The notes: a model not told the origin generated them from the sequence alone. A DNA stretch of 64,000 bases from Arthrobacter sp. DNA4 (GCF_024362385.1 NZ_CP101466.1:124001-188000); one strand, 5' to 3'. Positions 50,582-59,295 are shown, numbered from the stretch's first letter. A program made the numbers and translations.

Positions 50582-51535
50582 GGCTTGCTGCTTTCGGTGG
50601 GAGTTTCGTCTTTGCAGTGGATGAGCTGGGTGCCCAGTCCGGTGATGGTGCCCTCCATGACGTCGCCGTCCTGGAGGAGCCCCAGTGCTGGCCGTTGTAG
50701 CCGGGCTGCCCGTCAGGACCAGGTCCCCCGGGCGCAGCGGCATGATCTGGGAGGCTTCGCTGACCAGCTTGGCCACGCCGAAGATCATGTCGGACGTGGA
50801 TTCGTCCTGCATGGCCTTCCCGTTGAGCCTGAGCGTCACCTGGACGTCCTGGGGGTCGCCGAAGAACTTGTCGGGCACCAGCAGCGGGCCGGTGGGCAGG
50901 AACCCGGGAGCGTTCTTGGCGCGGTACCAGTCCGAGCCGATGGCCGGCATGTCCTTGCGGAAGACGTACTCGCGGGTGGTGATGTCGTTGACCATGGTGT
51001 AGCCAAAGACATGGTCCAGCGCTTCTTCGGGGGTGACCCGGAAGGCCGTCTTCCCGATCACGGCCGCCAGTTCCAGCTCCCAGTCGTGGGACTTCGAGTA
51101 GGACGGGAGGGTGAGGTCATCGGTAGCGGACGCGACCGCCGTCGGAAGTCCGATGAAGAAGTACGGCGTGCCCTGGCCCGCGCGCCTATCCATCATGGCC
51201 GCCGTCGTGGCGCGCACCTCCTCGGCGTCCTCCCCAGGTTCGCGGTGCGCGACGGCCAGGTCGATGACGTGCTTGCGGTAGTTCGCGCCGGTCTGCAGGA
51301 TCTGGGCCGGTTCCACTGGGGCAAGGACCTCGACGTCGGCCAGCGCCAGGCCGGTGTCCTCACCCGCGGAGGCGGCCAGGGAGTCCAGCTGGCTTTCGGT
51401 GGCGTCCCAATGCTCGATCAGGGAGTTGATCTCCCCGTCCAGCGGCAGGACACGGTTATTGACCAGCAGGCCTGCCCGGGCCTTGCTGTCCCCGGCTTCC
51501 TGGAACCGGATGAGCGAATAGGTTGCTTCAGACAT
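50578..51535 (-). pseudogene. Fumarylacetoacetate hydrolase-family gene with two frameshifts near the 3' end
   Basis: The first 270 or so codons give a good FAH-family protein: TGANYRKHVIDLAV, HDWELELAAVIG with the metal-binding acidic residues, FGYTMVNDITTREYV and GDLVLTGSPA. After GSPA the homology leaves the frame. It briefly resumes as YNGQHWG in another frame (break near 50698-50706) and then as LLQDGDVMEGTITGLG in the third (break near 50678-50684), ending with TGA at 50578-50580. About five bases appear missing overall. Either the gene is newly broken or these are sequence errors; the second break lies in a run of four Cs. Restored, it would be about 320 residues and would act on a ring-cleavage product. 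Confidence 0.78.
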
Positions 51536-51541
51536 GGCGCG

Positions 51542-52561
51542 TTAGCCCCGGCCGTGCTTGGCGTAGGGGTTCAGGAGGGCTTCCTTCATTTCGGGGGAGG
51601 CGCCTTCCTCGGTGGCGGTGAAGCCTTCGGCCGGCGGGAAGGACTCGGTCATGGAATGCGGCATGGCGCCGTTCTTGTAGAAGTTGTTCGAACCTTCGGA
51701 CGGCTTCCAGGTGTTGGCCTCCCAGTCCGGGACATAGTTGCGGTAGCCGCCGGAGTTCAGCTCGACGCGCAGCCCTGACGGCTCACGGAAGTACAGGAAA
51801 TTCTGCTCGCCCACGCCGTGGATGGAGGGGCCGTACTCCATCGGGGTGCCGTGTTCCATCATGACGTCCGCGGTGCGGAGCAGGTCCTCGGTGGTGTCCA
51901 CCCAGAAGGCGATGTGGTTGACGCGGCCCGGGCGGCCGGAGGTGTCAGCCACCACGCCCAGGTCGTGGGACTTTTCATTGGTGGTGAGGACGGAGAAGAC
52001 CGTGATGGGGGCTTCGTCCAGGTCCACGAAGGCCATGACGCGGAATCCGAGTGCCTCGTTGTACCACTTGGCGAAGCCGCGCACGTCGGAGCAGGCCACA
52101 GTGACGTGGTCCAGGAAACGGGGTGCGGCGGCGTGGCTGCTGCGGCGCTCCGGGCGGTCCGGGTAGGTGGACTCGAAGCCCGGCCCGGCCACGAACTTGT
52201 CCACCTCGTAGAAGAGGCGCATGTGGTGGCCATAGGGGCCGATGAACTCGTAGGCCTTGCCAAAGCCGTGGCCACCGGCGCTCCAGGAGCCCTGCACGCC
52301 GGTCGCTTCGATGCGCTGTGCCGCGGCTTCGAGAGCTTCCTGCGAGTTGGTGCGCCACGCCATCCGGCCCAGGGAGGCTTCGGGGCCTTCGGTGATGACC
52401 AGGCTGTAGCGGTAGTAGTCGCCCCAGCAGCGGAGGTAGACGTTGCCGTCCGCGCGGTCGATGATTCGCATGCCGAACTTGTCCTCGTAGAACCGGGCCG
52501 AGGCTTCGACGTCCGGGCTGGTGATCTCGAGGTGGGCAAGATGGGAGAGGGGAGTTTCCAC
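51542..52561 (-). CDS. Extradiol ring-cleavage dioxygenase (VOC superfamily)
   Basis: The 339-residue protein has two VOC repeats: LSHLAHLEITSPDVEASARF at the start and DHVTVACSDVRGFAKWYNEA from about residue 145. Metal ligands appear in the second repeat: His in FLDHV, His in VNHIAFWV and Glu in GLRVELNSGGYRN. This is the type I catechol 2,3-dioxygenase pattern. I chose GTG at 52561, with AGAAGGA 7 bp upstream; an in-frame ATG at 52633 would add 24 residues. It is the first gene of the aromatic operon and should cleave the diphenol made by the monooxygenase. Confidence 0.83.
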   Translation of the reverse strand: METPLSHLAHLEITSPDVEASARFYEDKFGMRIIDRADGNVYLRCWGDYYRYSLVITEGPEASLGRMAWRTNSQEALEAAAQRIEATGVQGSWSAGGHGFGKAYEFIGPYGHHMRLFYEVDKFVAGPGFESTYPDRPERRSSHAAAPRFLDHVTVACSDVRGFAKWYNEALGFRVMAFVDLDEAPITVFSVLTTNEKSHDLGVVADTSGRPGRVNHIAFWVDTTEDLLRTADVMMEHGTPMEYGPSIHGVGEQNFLYFREPSGLRVELNSGGYRNYVPDWEANTWKPSEGSNNFYKNGAMPHSMTESFPPAEGFTATEEGASPEMKEALLNPYAKHGRG

Positions 52562-52694
52562 GGTGAAGTCCTTCTGGTTACTGGCTGCGGGTCGGTCGGT
52601 GCAGGTCCTGGTATCCACTGTGAAGTACTTCATATATTTGGGGAAGACGAGCTTTTCGATATCAGCTATTCGCCGCGCTTATGTCCGCCTGGTC

Positions 52695-53726
52695 CTAGAG
52701 TTGCGGGACGCAGGGCCCGCTGCCCAGCATGGCCAGCCCGGCGAGGTCACCCGCAGCGAAGTTCCTGACGCCCATGTTTTCCGCATACATCAGTTGCGTC
52801 GGATCATTGACGTGGTCCAGGCCCAGCACGTGTCCGAGTTCGTGCATGATGATGGCGCGCACCTCCGCCGCGCCGTCCGGGCGGCCGGCGATGATGCCGG
52901 CAAGGTCCGGGGCATCAAGGCGCACCTGGCCGGCTTCGAGGACCAGCGGCTGCCCGGCCGCCTCCACATAACCGCTCCCGCCAAGGTAAGCAACATTCCC
53001 TGCAAGGCCCGGCGTTTCCACGGGCGTTGACCAGGCGATGAGTACCGGTACCCACCGCTTTCCGTAGCGGTCCGGCTGGAAGGCAGACCGGTCATCCGAC
53101 GGCGCTTCCGTGGTGGGTCCGTCATAGACAAACTGCAGGCCGGAGGCCTGGGAGACTGCTGCCACTGCTTCCCGGACCAGGACATCGCCACCCGGCAGCG
53201 CATTGTCCGGCCGGACAACGTAATGGACCGGGCGGCACGGATCGTACGCGACCAGCCGCTGGCCCTCTTTCGGCGACTCCTGCAGCACAAAGGCGGTGGA
53301 GCCCGTGCTGGCGGGTGGTGTGCCCAGGGGTGCCGAGGCTGCCTCATACCCGGGCGGCGGCATTTTCGCCCCGGGCAGGTAGGGGGCTGCGGCGGGAAGA
53401 ACCACACGGTCGAAGAGCGTCGGCGTGAAGTACAGGCAGACCACCAGGGCGATCCCAAGGACGGTCCGCAACTGGACTGTCCGCGACGGGGTGGTCCGCT
53501 TCGACCGGGACCCTTGTCTTCCCGCCCTGCTCCGGAACTTTTTCCGGCGCCGGTGAGGGGCTTCAGCACCGCGCCAGGGCGAAGGAGCCTCTGCCCTGCC
53601 GTACGCTTCATCGATGGCCCATTGCGGGATACGTCCACTGGGGGAGCGCCGGACGTTTGGCGGGGCGAACCCGCCAGGCATGTCCCGATGAGAATTATCG
53701 TCATTCCCGAAGCCGTGCACCGGCAC
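52695..53726 (-). CDS. Membrane-anchored matrixin-type metalloprotease
   Basis: The 343-residue protein has a basic N-terminal region of about 90 residues, one transmembrane helix (LRTVLGIALVVCLYF) and an exported domain. That domain has the zinc motif HELGHVLGLDH near residue 292 and the Met-turn LMY a few residues later. This HExxHxxGxxH plus Met arrangement defines metzincins, here closest to matrixins. The start at GTG 53726 is uncertain; ATG 53681 is possible. It would sit in the membrane with its protease outside. It faces away from the dioxygenase operon and has no obvious partner. Confidence 0.8.
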   Translation of the reverse strand: MPVHGFGNDDNSHRDMPGGFAPPNVRRSPSGRIPQWAIDEAYGRAEAPSPWRGAEAPHRRRKKFRSRAGRQGSRSKRTTPSRTVQLRTVLGIALVVCLYFTPTLFDRVVLPAAAPYLPGAKMPPPGYEAASAPLGTPPASTGSTAFVLQESPKEGQRLVAYDPCRPVHYVVRPDNALPGGDVLVREAVAAVSQASGLQFVYDGPTTEAPSDDRSAFQPDRYGKRWVPVLIAWSTPVETPGLAGNVAYLGGSGYVEAAGQPLVLEAGQVRLDAPDLAGIIAGRPDGAAEVRAIIMHELGHVLGLDHVNDPTQLMYAENMGVRNFAAGDLAGLAMLGSGPCVPQL

Positions 53727-53875
53727 CCCCTGGTTCCTGCCGCCCGCCGCCGGTCAACCCTCCCAGCCTAGGGGCGTGCTGCCCGGCCTTGCCGCGGGAA
53801 AGGCGCAGGATTTAAGCAAGAAAGGCGGCCGCGCCGGATGCATGCCGCTCCGGGGCCGAAGAGGGCCGGCGGCCA

Positions 53876-53937
53876 CATCGATTGCTCCGTAGATGCCGTT
53901 ATGAGAGGTCAAAAGGGCATTTACGGAGCAATCGATG
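53876..53937. repeat. Palindromic intergenic repeat, copy 2 (compact hairpin)
   Basis: CATCGATTGCTCCGTA (53876-53891) and TACGGAGCAATCGATG (53922-53937) are a perfect 16-bp inverted repeat. It continues inward through one G-T wobble to ATGCC/GGCAT, a stem of about 22 bp with an 18-base loop. It lies 5 bp beyond the stop of the binding protein gene on the minus strand. The right half matches 26 of 30 bases at 6819-6848. Confidence 0.75.
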
Positions 53938-53942
53938 AGGCT

Positions 53943-55121
53943 TTACTCCTTGCCGAGTCCTGCGGCGGAGGTCTTTCCGTTCGAGACGCTGTTGAGGGCG
54001 CGCAGGTCGAAGATGCCGTTGATGTCGGCCTGCTTGGTGGTGCCCGCGGTGACGCCGTCAGCGAGGAGCTTCTGGTAGGTTCCAGCCAGCGGGTCGACGG
54101 TGAAGACGATGTTCTTCAGGGAGCGGTCGATGACATCCGCCTTCAGTTCGGCGCCGGCTGCTTCCTTGAGGGCTGCATTGATGACGGTGGCCTTGTCGCC
54201 GGCTGGAGCGCTGTTTAGCCATTCGACCGACTTCGCGTGGCCCTTCAGGAGTGCCTTGACGGTGTCCGGGTGGTCTGCCGCGAACTTCTGGTTCACGATC
54301 AGGATGGTGGTGGGGAACTCGCCCGGCTTGCCGGACAGCGAACCGTCCCAAAGGTCCTTTTCATCCACCAGCACCTTCGCGCCGGCATTCAGCACCAGGC
54401 GTGACGCCCACGGCTCAGGCAACCACGCGCCGTCGAGCTTTCCGTCCTGGAACAGCTTGAGGGTCTGGGCATTCTCCGTGGGGTTGATGGCCACGTCACC
54501 ACTGCCGTCCACGCTGGTCTTGTACCCGTGGGCGGAGAGCCAGGCGCGCAAGGCCACGTCCTGGGTGCCGCCCAGCTGCGGGGAGGCGAGCGTCCTGCCC
54601 CTGAGGTCGGCGGCGGAGGTGATTTCCGGCTTGACCACCAGCTGCGCCCCGCCTGCTGCGGCGCCGGCGATGATGTTGATTGACTGGCCCTGGCTCTTCA
54701 CGAAGGAGTTGATGGCCGGGTTCGGCCCGATGTAGGTGGCGTCGATGGCCCCTGCGTTCAGGGCTTCGATTGCCGCGGGGCCGGCGTTGAACACCTGGGT
54801 GCTGAGCTTGGTGCTGCCGAGTTCGTCCTGGATGAAGCCTTTGCTGACGCCCACGAGGGCCGGGGCATGCGTGACGTTTCCAAAGTAGCCGAGCTTCAGT
54901 TCGGCCGCGGGGTTGCCTGACGGGGCAGCCTCCTGCGAGGCTGCCGGTGTCCCGCTGTTCACGGCGGACGCGACGGCGGCGCCCCCACCGATGAGGGCCA
55001 GGACGGCTGCGGCGATTCCGATCTTCAGGCCAACCGGGCGTGTGGGCTTGGCTGGCTGCCCGGCGACGATGCGGGTGGAGCCGTGCTGGTCTTCCGGACT
55101 CTTGTCCTGCTGGTTTGCCAT
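53943..55121 (-). CDS. SsuA/NitT-type ABC transporter substrate-binding protein, orphan
   Basis: The 392-residue protein has an N-terminal cytoplasmic stretch (about residues 1-31) and one hydrophobic helix (LKIGIAAAVLALIGGGAAVA), without a lipobox Cys. A type II solute-binding fold follows: KLGYFGNVTHAPALVGVSKG, ATYIGPNPAINSFVKS and GTQDVALRAWLSAHGY. This pattern is typical of sulfonate, nitrate or taurine binders. I chose ATG 55121, preceded by AAAGGA. No permease or ATPase gene is adjacent, so its transporter is elsewhere or lost. It ends at the palindromic repeat. Confidence 0.82.
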   Translation of the reverse strand: MANQQDKSPEDQHGSTRIVAGQPAKPTRPVGLKIGIAAAVLALIGGGAAVASAVNSGTPAASQEAAPSGNPAAELKLGYFGNVTHAPALVGVSKGFIQDELGSTKLSTQVFNAGPAAIEALNAGAIDATYIGPNPAINSFVKSQGQSINIIAGAAAGGAQLVVKPEITSAADLRGRTLASPQLGGTQDVALRAWLSAHGYKTSVDGSGDVAINPTENAQTLKLFQDGKLDGAWLPEPWASRLVLNAGAKVLVDEKDLWDGSLSGKPGEFPTTILIVNQKFAADHPDTVKALLKGHAKSVEWLNSAPAGDKATVINAALKEAAGAELKADVIDRSLKNIVFTVDPLAGTYQKLLADGVTAGTTKQADINGIFDLRALNSVSNGKTSAAGLGKE

Positions 55122-55420
55122 GGGGAAATCCTTTGCTGGGGCGGATGCTGAGACGAGGTTACGGAGCGCCCGGCGGCCCCACAATCAATCCCGTAGCGGG
55201 CGTTCACGCGGCGACGCGAACGCTCAACGCGGCGTAGTGCGGCGTCAAAAATCGTCGTGCGGGGACTCTGTTCGGAGGTCCGGCGGAGGGGGCTGTTCGC
55301 ACCCGGGACGCAACGGCGGCCTTGAATGCCCATCAGCAGGTGCGGGCCGTGATTCGCGTGCTGCATTGGTGGGTACGTGCACGGCATGGGGATTTTGTAA
55401 AACTAATCAAGGAGACTCTC
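55122..55420. other. Intergenic region with a small inverted repeat
   Basis: These 299 bases separate the divergent binding protein and small membrane protein genes. GCGTTC (55200-55205) and GAACGC (55218-55223) form a short GC-rich hairpin within a stretch rich in CG. AAGGAGA at 55409-55415 is the ribosome-binding site of the next gene. I see no further gene or clear promoter pair. Confidence 0.45.
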
Positions 55421-55567
55421 ATGTTGCTTTGGATTGCCATCATCATCGCCGTTCTCTGGCTTCTCGGATTGCTCGCGAACATTGGCGGCGGCCTGATCCA
55501 CATCCTGTTGGTTGTCGCAGTGGTGGTCCTGATCTTCCACTTCGTCCGTGGCAGGTCCCGCGTCTAG
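55421..55567 (+). CDS. Very small membrane protein (lmo0937-type)
   Basis: The 48-residue protein is almost wholly hydrophobic: WIAIIIAVLWLLGLLANI, then GGGLIHILLVVAVVVLIF, and a basic end RGRSRV. The pattern WLLG..GG..IHILLVVAVV is that of the small lmo0937-type family found widely in soil bacteria, with two helices and no assigned function. ATG at 55421 has AAGGAGA 5 bp upstream, a clear start. Stress induction has been suggested for relatives; nothing in the sequence here tests that. Confidence 0.78.
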   Translation: MLLWIAIIIAVLWLLGLLANIGGGLIHILLVVAVVVLIFHFVRGRSRV

Positions 55568-55674
55568 CAACCCCGCGTCCCCGCCGCCGGCCCAGCGTCC
55601 GGCGGCGGGAACCGGCGGCCCAGGCCGCCTTGAACCGTCACGCCGCCGTGAACCCCTCAGGGCGGCGAGACCCC

Positions 55675-56973
55675 TCACGCCGCCTTGACCAAAGGAAGCT
55701 CGTCCCAGTGCGTTGTATAGCGGGGCGAGCGCATGTCCCGTTTCATGGTCCAGTCCAGCCCGGACTTGATGCCCGCGTGCCCCAGCCCGATGGTGCCCCG
55801 CCCGAAGCGGCGGCTCACATCCTCAAGCAGCGGCCCGATGCCGCGTTCCTCATGCCGGTTCTCGAAAGGCTCCAGGGGCGGCTGGTTTCCCGTGGGCCGC
55901 AGGTCGGTGAGCATCAGGCCCGCCTTGGCGTATTTGAGTCCGTCCCGGATGCTGGGCAGCAGCGCGTGCGCCGCCCTGGTGAGCAGCAGCGGATCCGCCG
56001 TAGGCATTGGCAGCGGGACGCATACCGATGGGTACGCCTGTTCGTGGTCCCGGAAGGGGGACGTGGCAGCAAACGCCGTCAGGACCTTTGCCTGCAGCCC
56101 GTGATTTGAGAGCCTGGCGCTCGCCTGCTGCCCGTAGATGCTGAGCACCTCCCGAAGTCCGGCGGCGGTGGTCACAGGGGTGGCGAAAGAGCGGGAAAAG
56201 ATCAGCTGGTCGCGGCCGATGCGCTCTTCTTCCATGGGAATGCAGGGGGTGCCCCGCAGTTCCAGGACCGTGCGCATCAGCACCACCGAGAACTTATCCC
56301 TGATCATTACCGGATCCGCCCTGACAAGGTCCTGGACAGTGAAGATTCCCAGCACATTGAGCCGCTTTGTCAGCCGTCCGGCAATGCCCCAGATCTCATC
56401 GACAGGCAGCCGGGCCATCAAACCCTCCCGCACGTCAGCCGGAACGGACTCCCACAGGCAGACTCCGCCAAAGGCGGGATTGTTCTTGGCCCATTTATTG
56501 CAGAGTTTTGCCAGGGTTTTGGTGGGGGCGATGCCAACGCACACGGGAACCCCCACATGCCGCCGGACTGCCTCTTTCATCCTCCGGCCAAGGGCCAGCA
56601 GCTCATCCGGGGCGCCCTTGACGCCCAGAAAGGCCTCGTCGATGCTGTAGACCTCCAGCCAGGCGGAGTACCTGCCCAGCAGTTCCATCACGCGGGAACT
56701 GATGTCGCCGTACAGCTCATAGTTGCTGGATTTTGCCACCAGGCCCCACTCCTTGGCCCGGGGTGCGAGTTTGAACCACGGTTCGCCGGTGGCGATGCCC
56801 AGTGCCTTCGCCTCCGGGGAGCGGGTCACGGCGCAGCCGTCATTGTTGGACAGCACCACCAGGGGGCGCCCTTCCAGGGAGGGGTCGAAGGCGCGCTCGG
56901 CGGAGGCGTAGAAGCAGTTGACGTCCACGTGCGCGATCTGCGGCATCTGCCGCATGTGGACTGGTTTAGCCAT
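55675..56973 (-). CDS. umuC: Y-family DNA polymerase V catalytic subunit
   Basis: The 432-residue translesion polymerase begins IAHVDVNCFYASAERAFDP with the first metal Asp. It has the palm motif YSIDEAFLGV with the catalytic SIDE, and the helix-hairpin-helix DEIWGIAGRLTKRLNVLGI. The C-terminal little-finger domain follows. The NNDGCAVTRS(P)EAKALGI fingers segment is UmuC-like rather than DinB-like. I chose ATG 56973, preceded by GGGGAA; a GTG at 57015 overlapping umuD is possible. It is encoded with umuD behind an SOS box, so it should be induced by DNA damage. Confidence 0.9.
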   Translation of the reverse strand: MAKPVHMRQMPQIAHVDVNCFYASAERAFDPSLEGRPLVVLSNNDGCAVTRSPEAKALGIATGEPWFKLAPRAKEWGLVAKSSNYELYGDISSRVMELLGRYSAWLEVYSIDEAFLGVKGAPDELLALGRRMKEAVRRHVGVPVCVGIAPTKTLAKLCNKWAKNNPAFGGVCLWESVPADVREGLMARLPVDEIWGIAGRLTKRLNVLGIFTVQDLVRADPVMIRDKFSVVLMRTVLELRGTPCIPMEEERIGRDQLIFSRSFATPVTTAAGLREVLSIYGQQASARLSNHGLQAKVLTAFAATSPFRDHEQAYPSVCVPLPMPTADPLLLTRAAHALLPSIRDGLKYAKAGLMLTDLRPTGNQPPLEPFENRHEERGIGPLLEDVSRRFGRGTIGLGHAGIKSGLDWTMKRDMRSPRYTTHWDELPLVKAA

Positions 56974-56996
56974 GCTGTTCCCCAGGGACGGGCAGC

Positions 56997-57428
56997 TCAG
57001 ACATGGTGCAGGCACCTGGTAGCGACGCCCCAGATGGTCAGCTCGGAAAGTGCCGGCACGTGGATGTCCGGGTATTTGCGGTTCTCCGCCTGCAGCACCA
57101 CGCCAGTGCGGGTGATGCGCAGGCGCTTGACCGTCAGTTCGCCGTCCAGGACGGCGATCACCACGGACCCGTCCCTGGGCTCAAGGGCACGGTTGACAAT
57201 CAGTTCGTCCCCGTCGCTGATGCCGGCACCCTCCATGGAATCCCCCGTCACCCGGACCACGAAGGTGCTGGTGATGTCCTTGATCAGGTGCGCGTTCAGG
57301 TCGATCCGGCCGTCGAAGTAGTCCTGTGCCGGGGATGGAAAGCCCGCCGCCACCGCCACCGGCGAAATCAGCACCGAGAACAACGAGGCGCCCGCGTCTA
57401 TCACGCGGGGACCGACAATAACGCCCAC
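56997..57428 (-). CDS. umuD: UmuD-type self-cleaving protein
   Basis: The 143-residue protein has the cleavage site Ala28-Gly29 (VAAGFPSP), the catalytic Ser64 in TGDSMEGAGI and Lys101 in DGELTVKRL, the S24 peptidase dyad of LexA/UmuD. RecA-stimulated cleavage in LexA relatives gives UmuD', which joins UmuC in polymerase V. It starts at GTG with AAAGG upstream, 13 bases downstream of a consensus SOS box. The umuC gene follows 23 bp later. Confidence 0.9.
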   Translation of the reverse strand: MGVIVGPRVIDAGASLFSVLISPVAVAAGFPSPAQDYFDGRIDLNAHLIKDITSTFVVRVTGDSMEGAGISDGDELIVNRALEPRDGSVVIAVLDGELTVKRLRITRTGVVLQAENRKYPDIHVPALSELTIWGVATRCLHHV

Positions 57429-57441
57429 AACACACCTTTAT

Positions 57442-57457
57442 TCGAAAATATGTTCGA
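57442..57457. promoter_or_regulatory. LexA (SOS) box upstream of umuDC
   Basis: TCGAAAATATGTTCGA has perfect TCGAA/TTCGA arms around six bases, close to the Gram-positive LexA consensus CGAAC-N4-GTTCG. It lies 14 bp before the umuD start, where a repressor would cover the promoter. Confidence 0.85.
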
Positions 57458-57562
57458 TAGTTTCAGTGTAGACCCGAGGGCTGACAACGGGCACTCTCTG
57501 ACGCCGGATAAGTTGCAGGGCCGGGGACTAGACTCGGGTCAAAGCGAGCTCTGGGGGAAGCG

Positions 57563-58372
57563 ATGCGGATGCGTTTAGCAAGATGTTGGTTCGTTGCAGG
57601 TGTGCTGGCCGTTCCGCTGGCCGGATGTGAGTACGCCGGTCCAGCGGACACCGTAACCAAATCCCATGCCCAGCCCGGCAGCGGGCAAAAGCCATCCTTC
57701 GAGGAAAACGCCGGGCAGGTGGCACGCCTGCTCCAGGCGTCTGCGGATGAACCCGGCTTGCCGACCGACGAGGAACCGTCAGGGGAACTTTCGATTGTTC
57801 TCGCTCCCGGTGACTACGTGGTCAAGGGCGCATGTGCGGGCGTTCATGGCGTTAAGGTGTCCATTGTTCAAGGCGAAAAACCGCCGCTGACAGTTCCCTA
57901 CACGTGCGACTCCGTCCTGGAGCGGTTCATCCGGCACACGGGCGGCCCGATCACCGTCAGCGCCGTTGCGCCCGTCGATAAGCCCGCCGCCGCCGGTGTG
58001 CTGCTCCAGCCGAACACTGATCCGCGCGCTTCGGAGTTGGAGGACTTGTCGTAGTGGGCAGCCCAACAGCTGCAACCCTGGCTGCCGGGTGAGTTGGGCG
58101 GATACGCAGGCTCAAGTTCCGCCATTGGCCAGGGAATATCGGCCGATCCGGGCAGCTACGAAGTGCGGTTCCTCTGTGAAGGAGCGCCTGAGGCTGAGTT
58201 TTCAGTGTCCAGCCCGGCGGGGGCAGAAGTTTTGGCTCCGGCGAGCGTCCCTTGCAACGGCGACGTCTTTAGGGCCCCGGTGGAGTTGCGGACCAAGGGG
58301 GCAGACTTCACCATGGCCCCAAGTAACGGGGTCAAGAGCCGCTATGCCTTCCGGCTCGTCCCGGCACCGTAG
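57563..58372 (+). pseudogene. Two-domain lipoprotein gene split by an in-frame amber codon
   Basis: The frame from 57563 encodes a lipoprotein (VFAGVL-type signal with lipobox PLAGC) to a TAG at 58052-58054. The same frame then continues with no other stop to 58372, including an internal ATG at 58094. Read through, it gives about 269 residues. The two halves look like repeated domains: LAPGDYVVKGACAGVHGVKV before the stop and ADPGSYEVRFLCEGAPEAEF after it, each with paired Cys. So a nonsense mutation, or less likely a sequencing error, has split one gene. The first part could still make a shortened lipoprotein. I recognise no family. Confidence 0.75.
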
Positions 58373-58476
58373 ATAGCCCAACTCGAGGGAGCTGGACGGG
58401 ATGCCGCCGAGCTTACGCACGGCTCCTGTCCGTGGAATCGGCGCACGGGAGCCAACCGCCCACGTAGACTTGCAGG

Positions 58477-59295
58477 ATGCGGTTGGTAGCAAGCGATATT
58501 GACGGAACGATCCTCGGACACGACGGAAAAATCAGTGACCGCACCATCCGTGCCTTCCACGCCTGCCGGGATGCCGGCGTCGAACTGGTGTTTGTGACCG
58601 GCCGCCCGCCCCGCTGGCTGCACCCGCTGGAGGAACAGCTGGGCCACACCGGCCGCGTGATCTGCTCCAATGGTGCCGTGGTCTGGGACCTCGAGGCGGA
58701 CCGCCTGGTCTCCGCCCGCACGCTGGCCATCGAGACCGTCCTGGAAGCCCGGCGCATCATCAAAACTCTCCGCCCGGCTGCGCTGTTCGCCGCGGAAACG
58801 CTTACCGGATTCCACCTGGAACCCGGCTTCATCGAAAACGAGTCCAGCGAACTGCTCGCCGAATTCACCCCGGCGCCGCTGAAGCAAACCCTCACGGACG
58901 ATGACTCCGTGGTCAAGTTCCTCGCCATTGTCCGCGACGGCACCCCGGACGACTTCCTCGCCGAGGTGGGGCCCGCCGTCGAACACCTGGCCGCCACCAC
59001 CCACTCCTCCCCGGGCGTTGCCATGCTGGAACTGTCGCTTCCCGGCGTGAACAAGGCCGTCACGCTTGCTGAATACGCAGGCGCGCTGGGCATCGACGCC
59101 GCAGACGTAGTGGCCTTCGGTGACATGCCCAACGACATCGAGATGCTCCGTTGGGCCGGTCAAGGGTACGCGATGGCCAGCGGTCATCCGGAAGCCATCC
59201 GCGCGGCCGGGCAGCAAGCGCCGCATTTTGACGACGACGGCGTGGCCCAGGTTTTGGAGGCCCGGCTCGCTGCCTTGGGCGTCCAGTTTTCCTGA
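58477..59295 (+). CDS. HAD-superfamily Cof-type phosphatase
   Basis: The 272-residue protein has the HAD nucleophile motif RLVASDIDGTILGHDG at the start, VFVTGRPPRWLHPL as motif II and FGDMPNDIEMLRWAG as motif IV, with a cap domain of the Cof type between. These cytoplasmic phosphatases act on sugar phosphates, flavin mononucleotide or other small phosphoesters. It stands alone between a broken lipoprotein gene and a small gene on the same strand. The substrate is not evident. Confidence 0.87.
   Translation: MRLVASDIDGTILGHDGKISDRTIRAFHACRDAGVELVFVTGRPPRWLHPLEEQLGHTGRVICSNGAVVWDLEADRLVSARTLAIETVLEARRIIKTLRPAALFAAETLTGFHLEPGFIENESSELLAEFTPAPLKQTLTDDDSVVKFLAIVRDGTPDDFLAEVGPAVEHLAATTHSSPGVAMLELSLPGVNKAVTLAEYAGALGIDAADVVAFGDMPNDIEMLRWAGQGYAMASGHPEAIRAAGQQAPHFDDDGVAQVLEARLAALGVQFS

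Noticed and set aside
49550..51535. A natural FAH-cyclase fusion protein of 661 residues
   Set aside because: The joining segment is out-of-frame FAH sequence, and the true FAH stop overlaps a cyclase GTG start, so the fusion is best explained by frameshifts.
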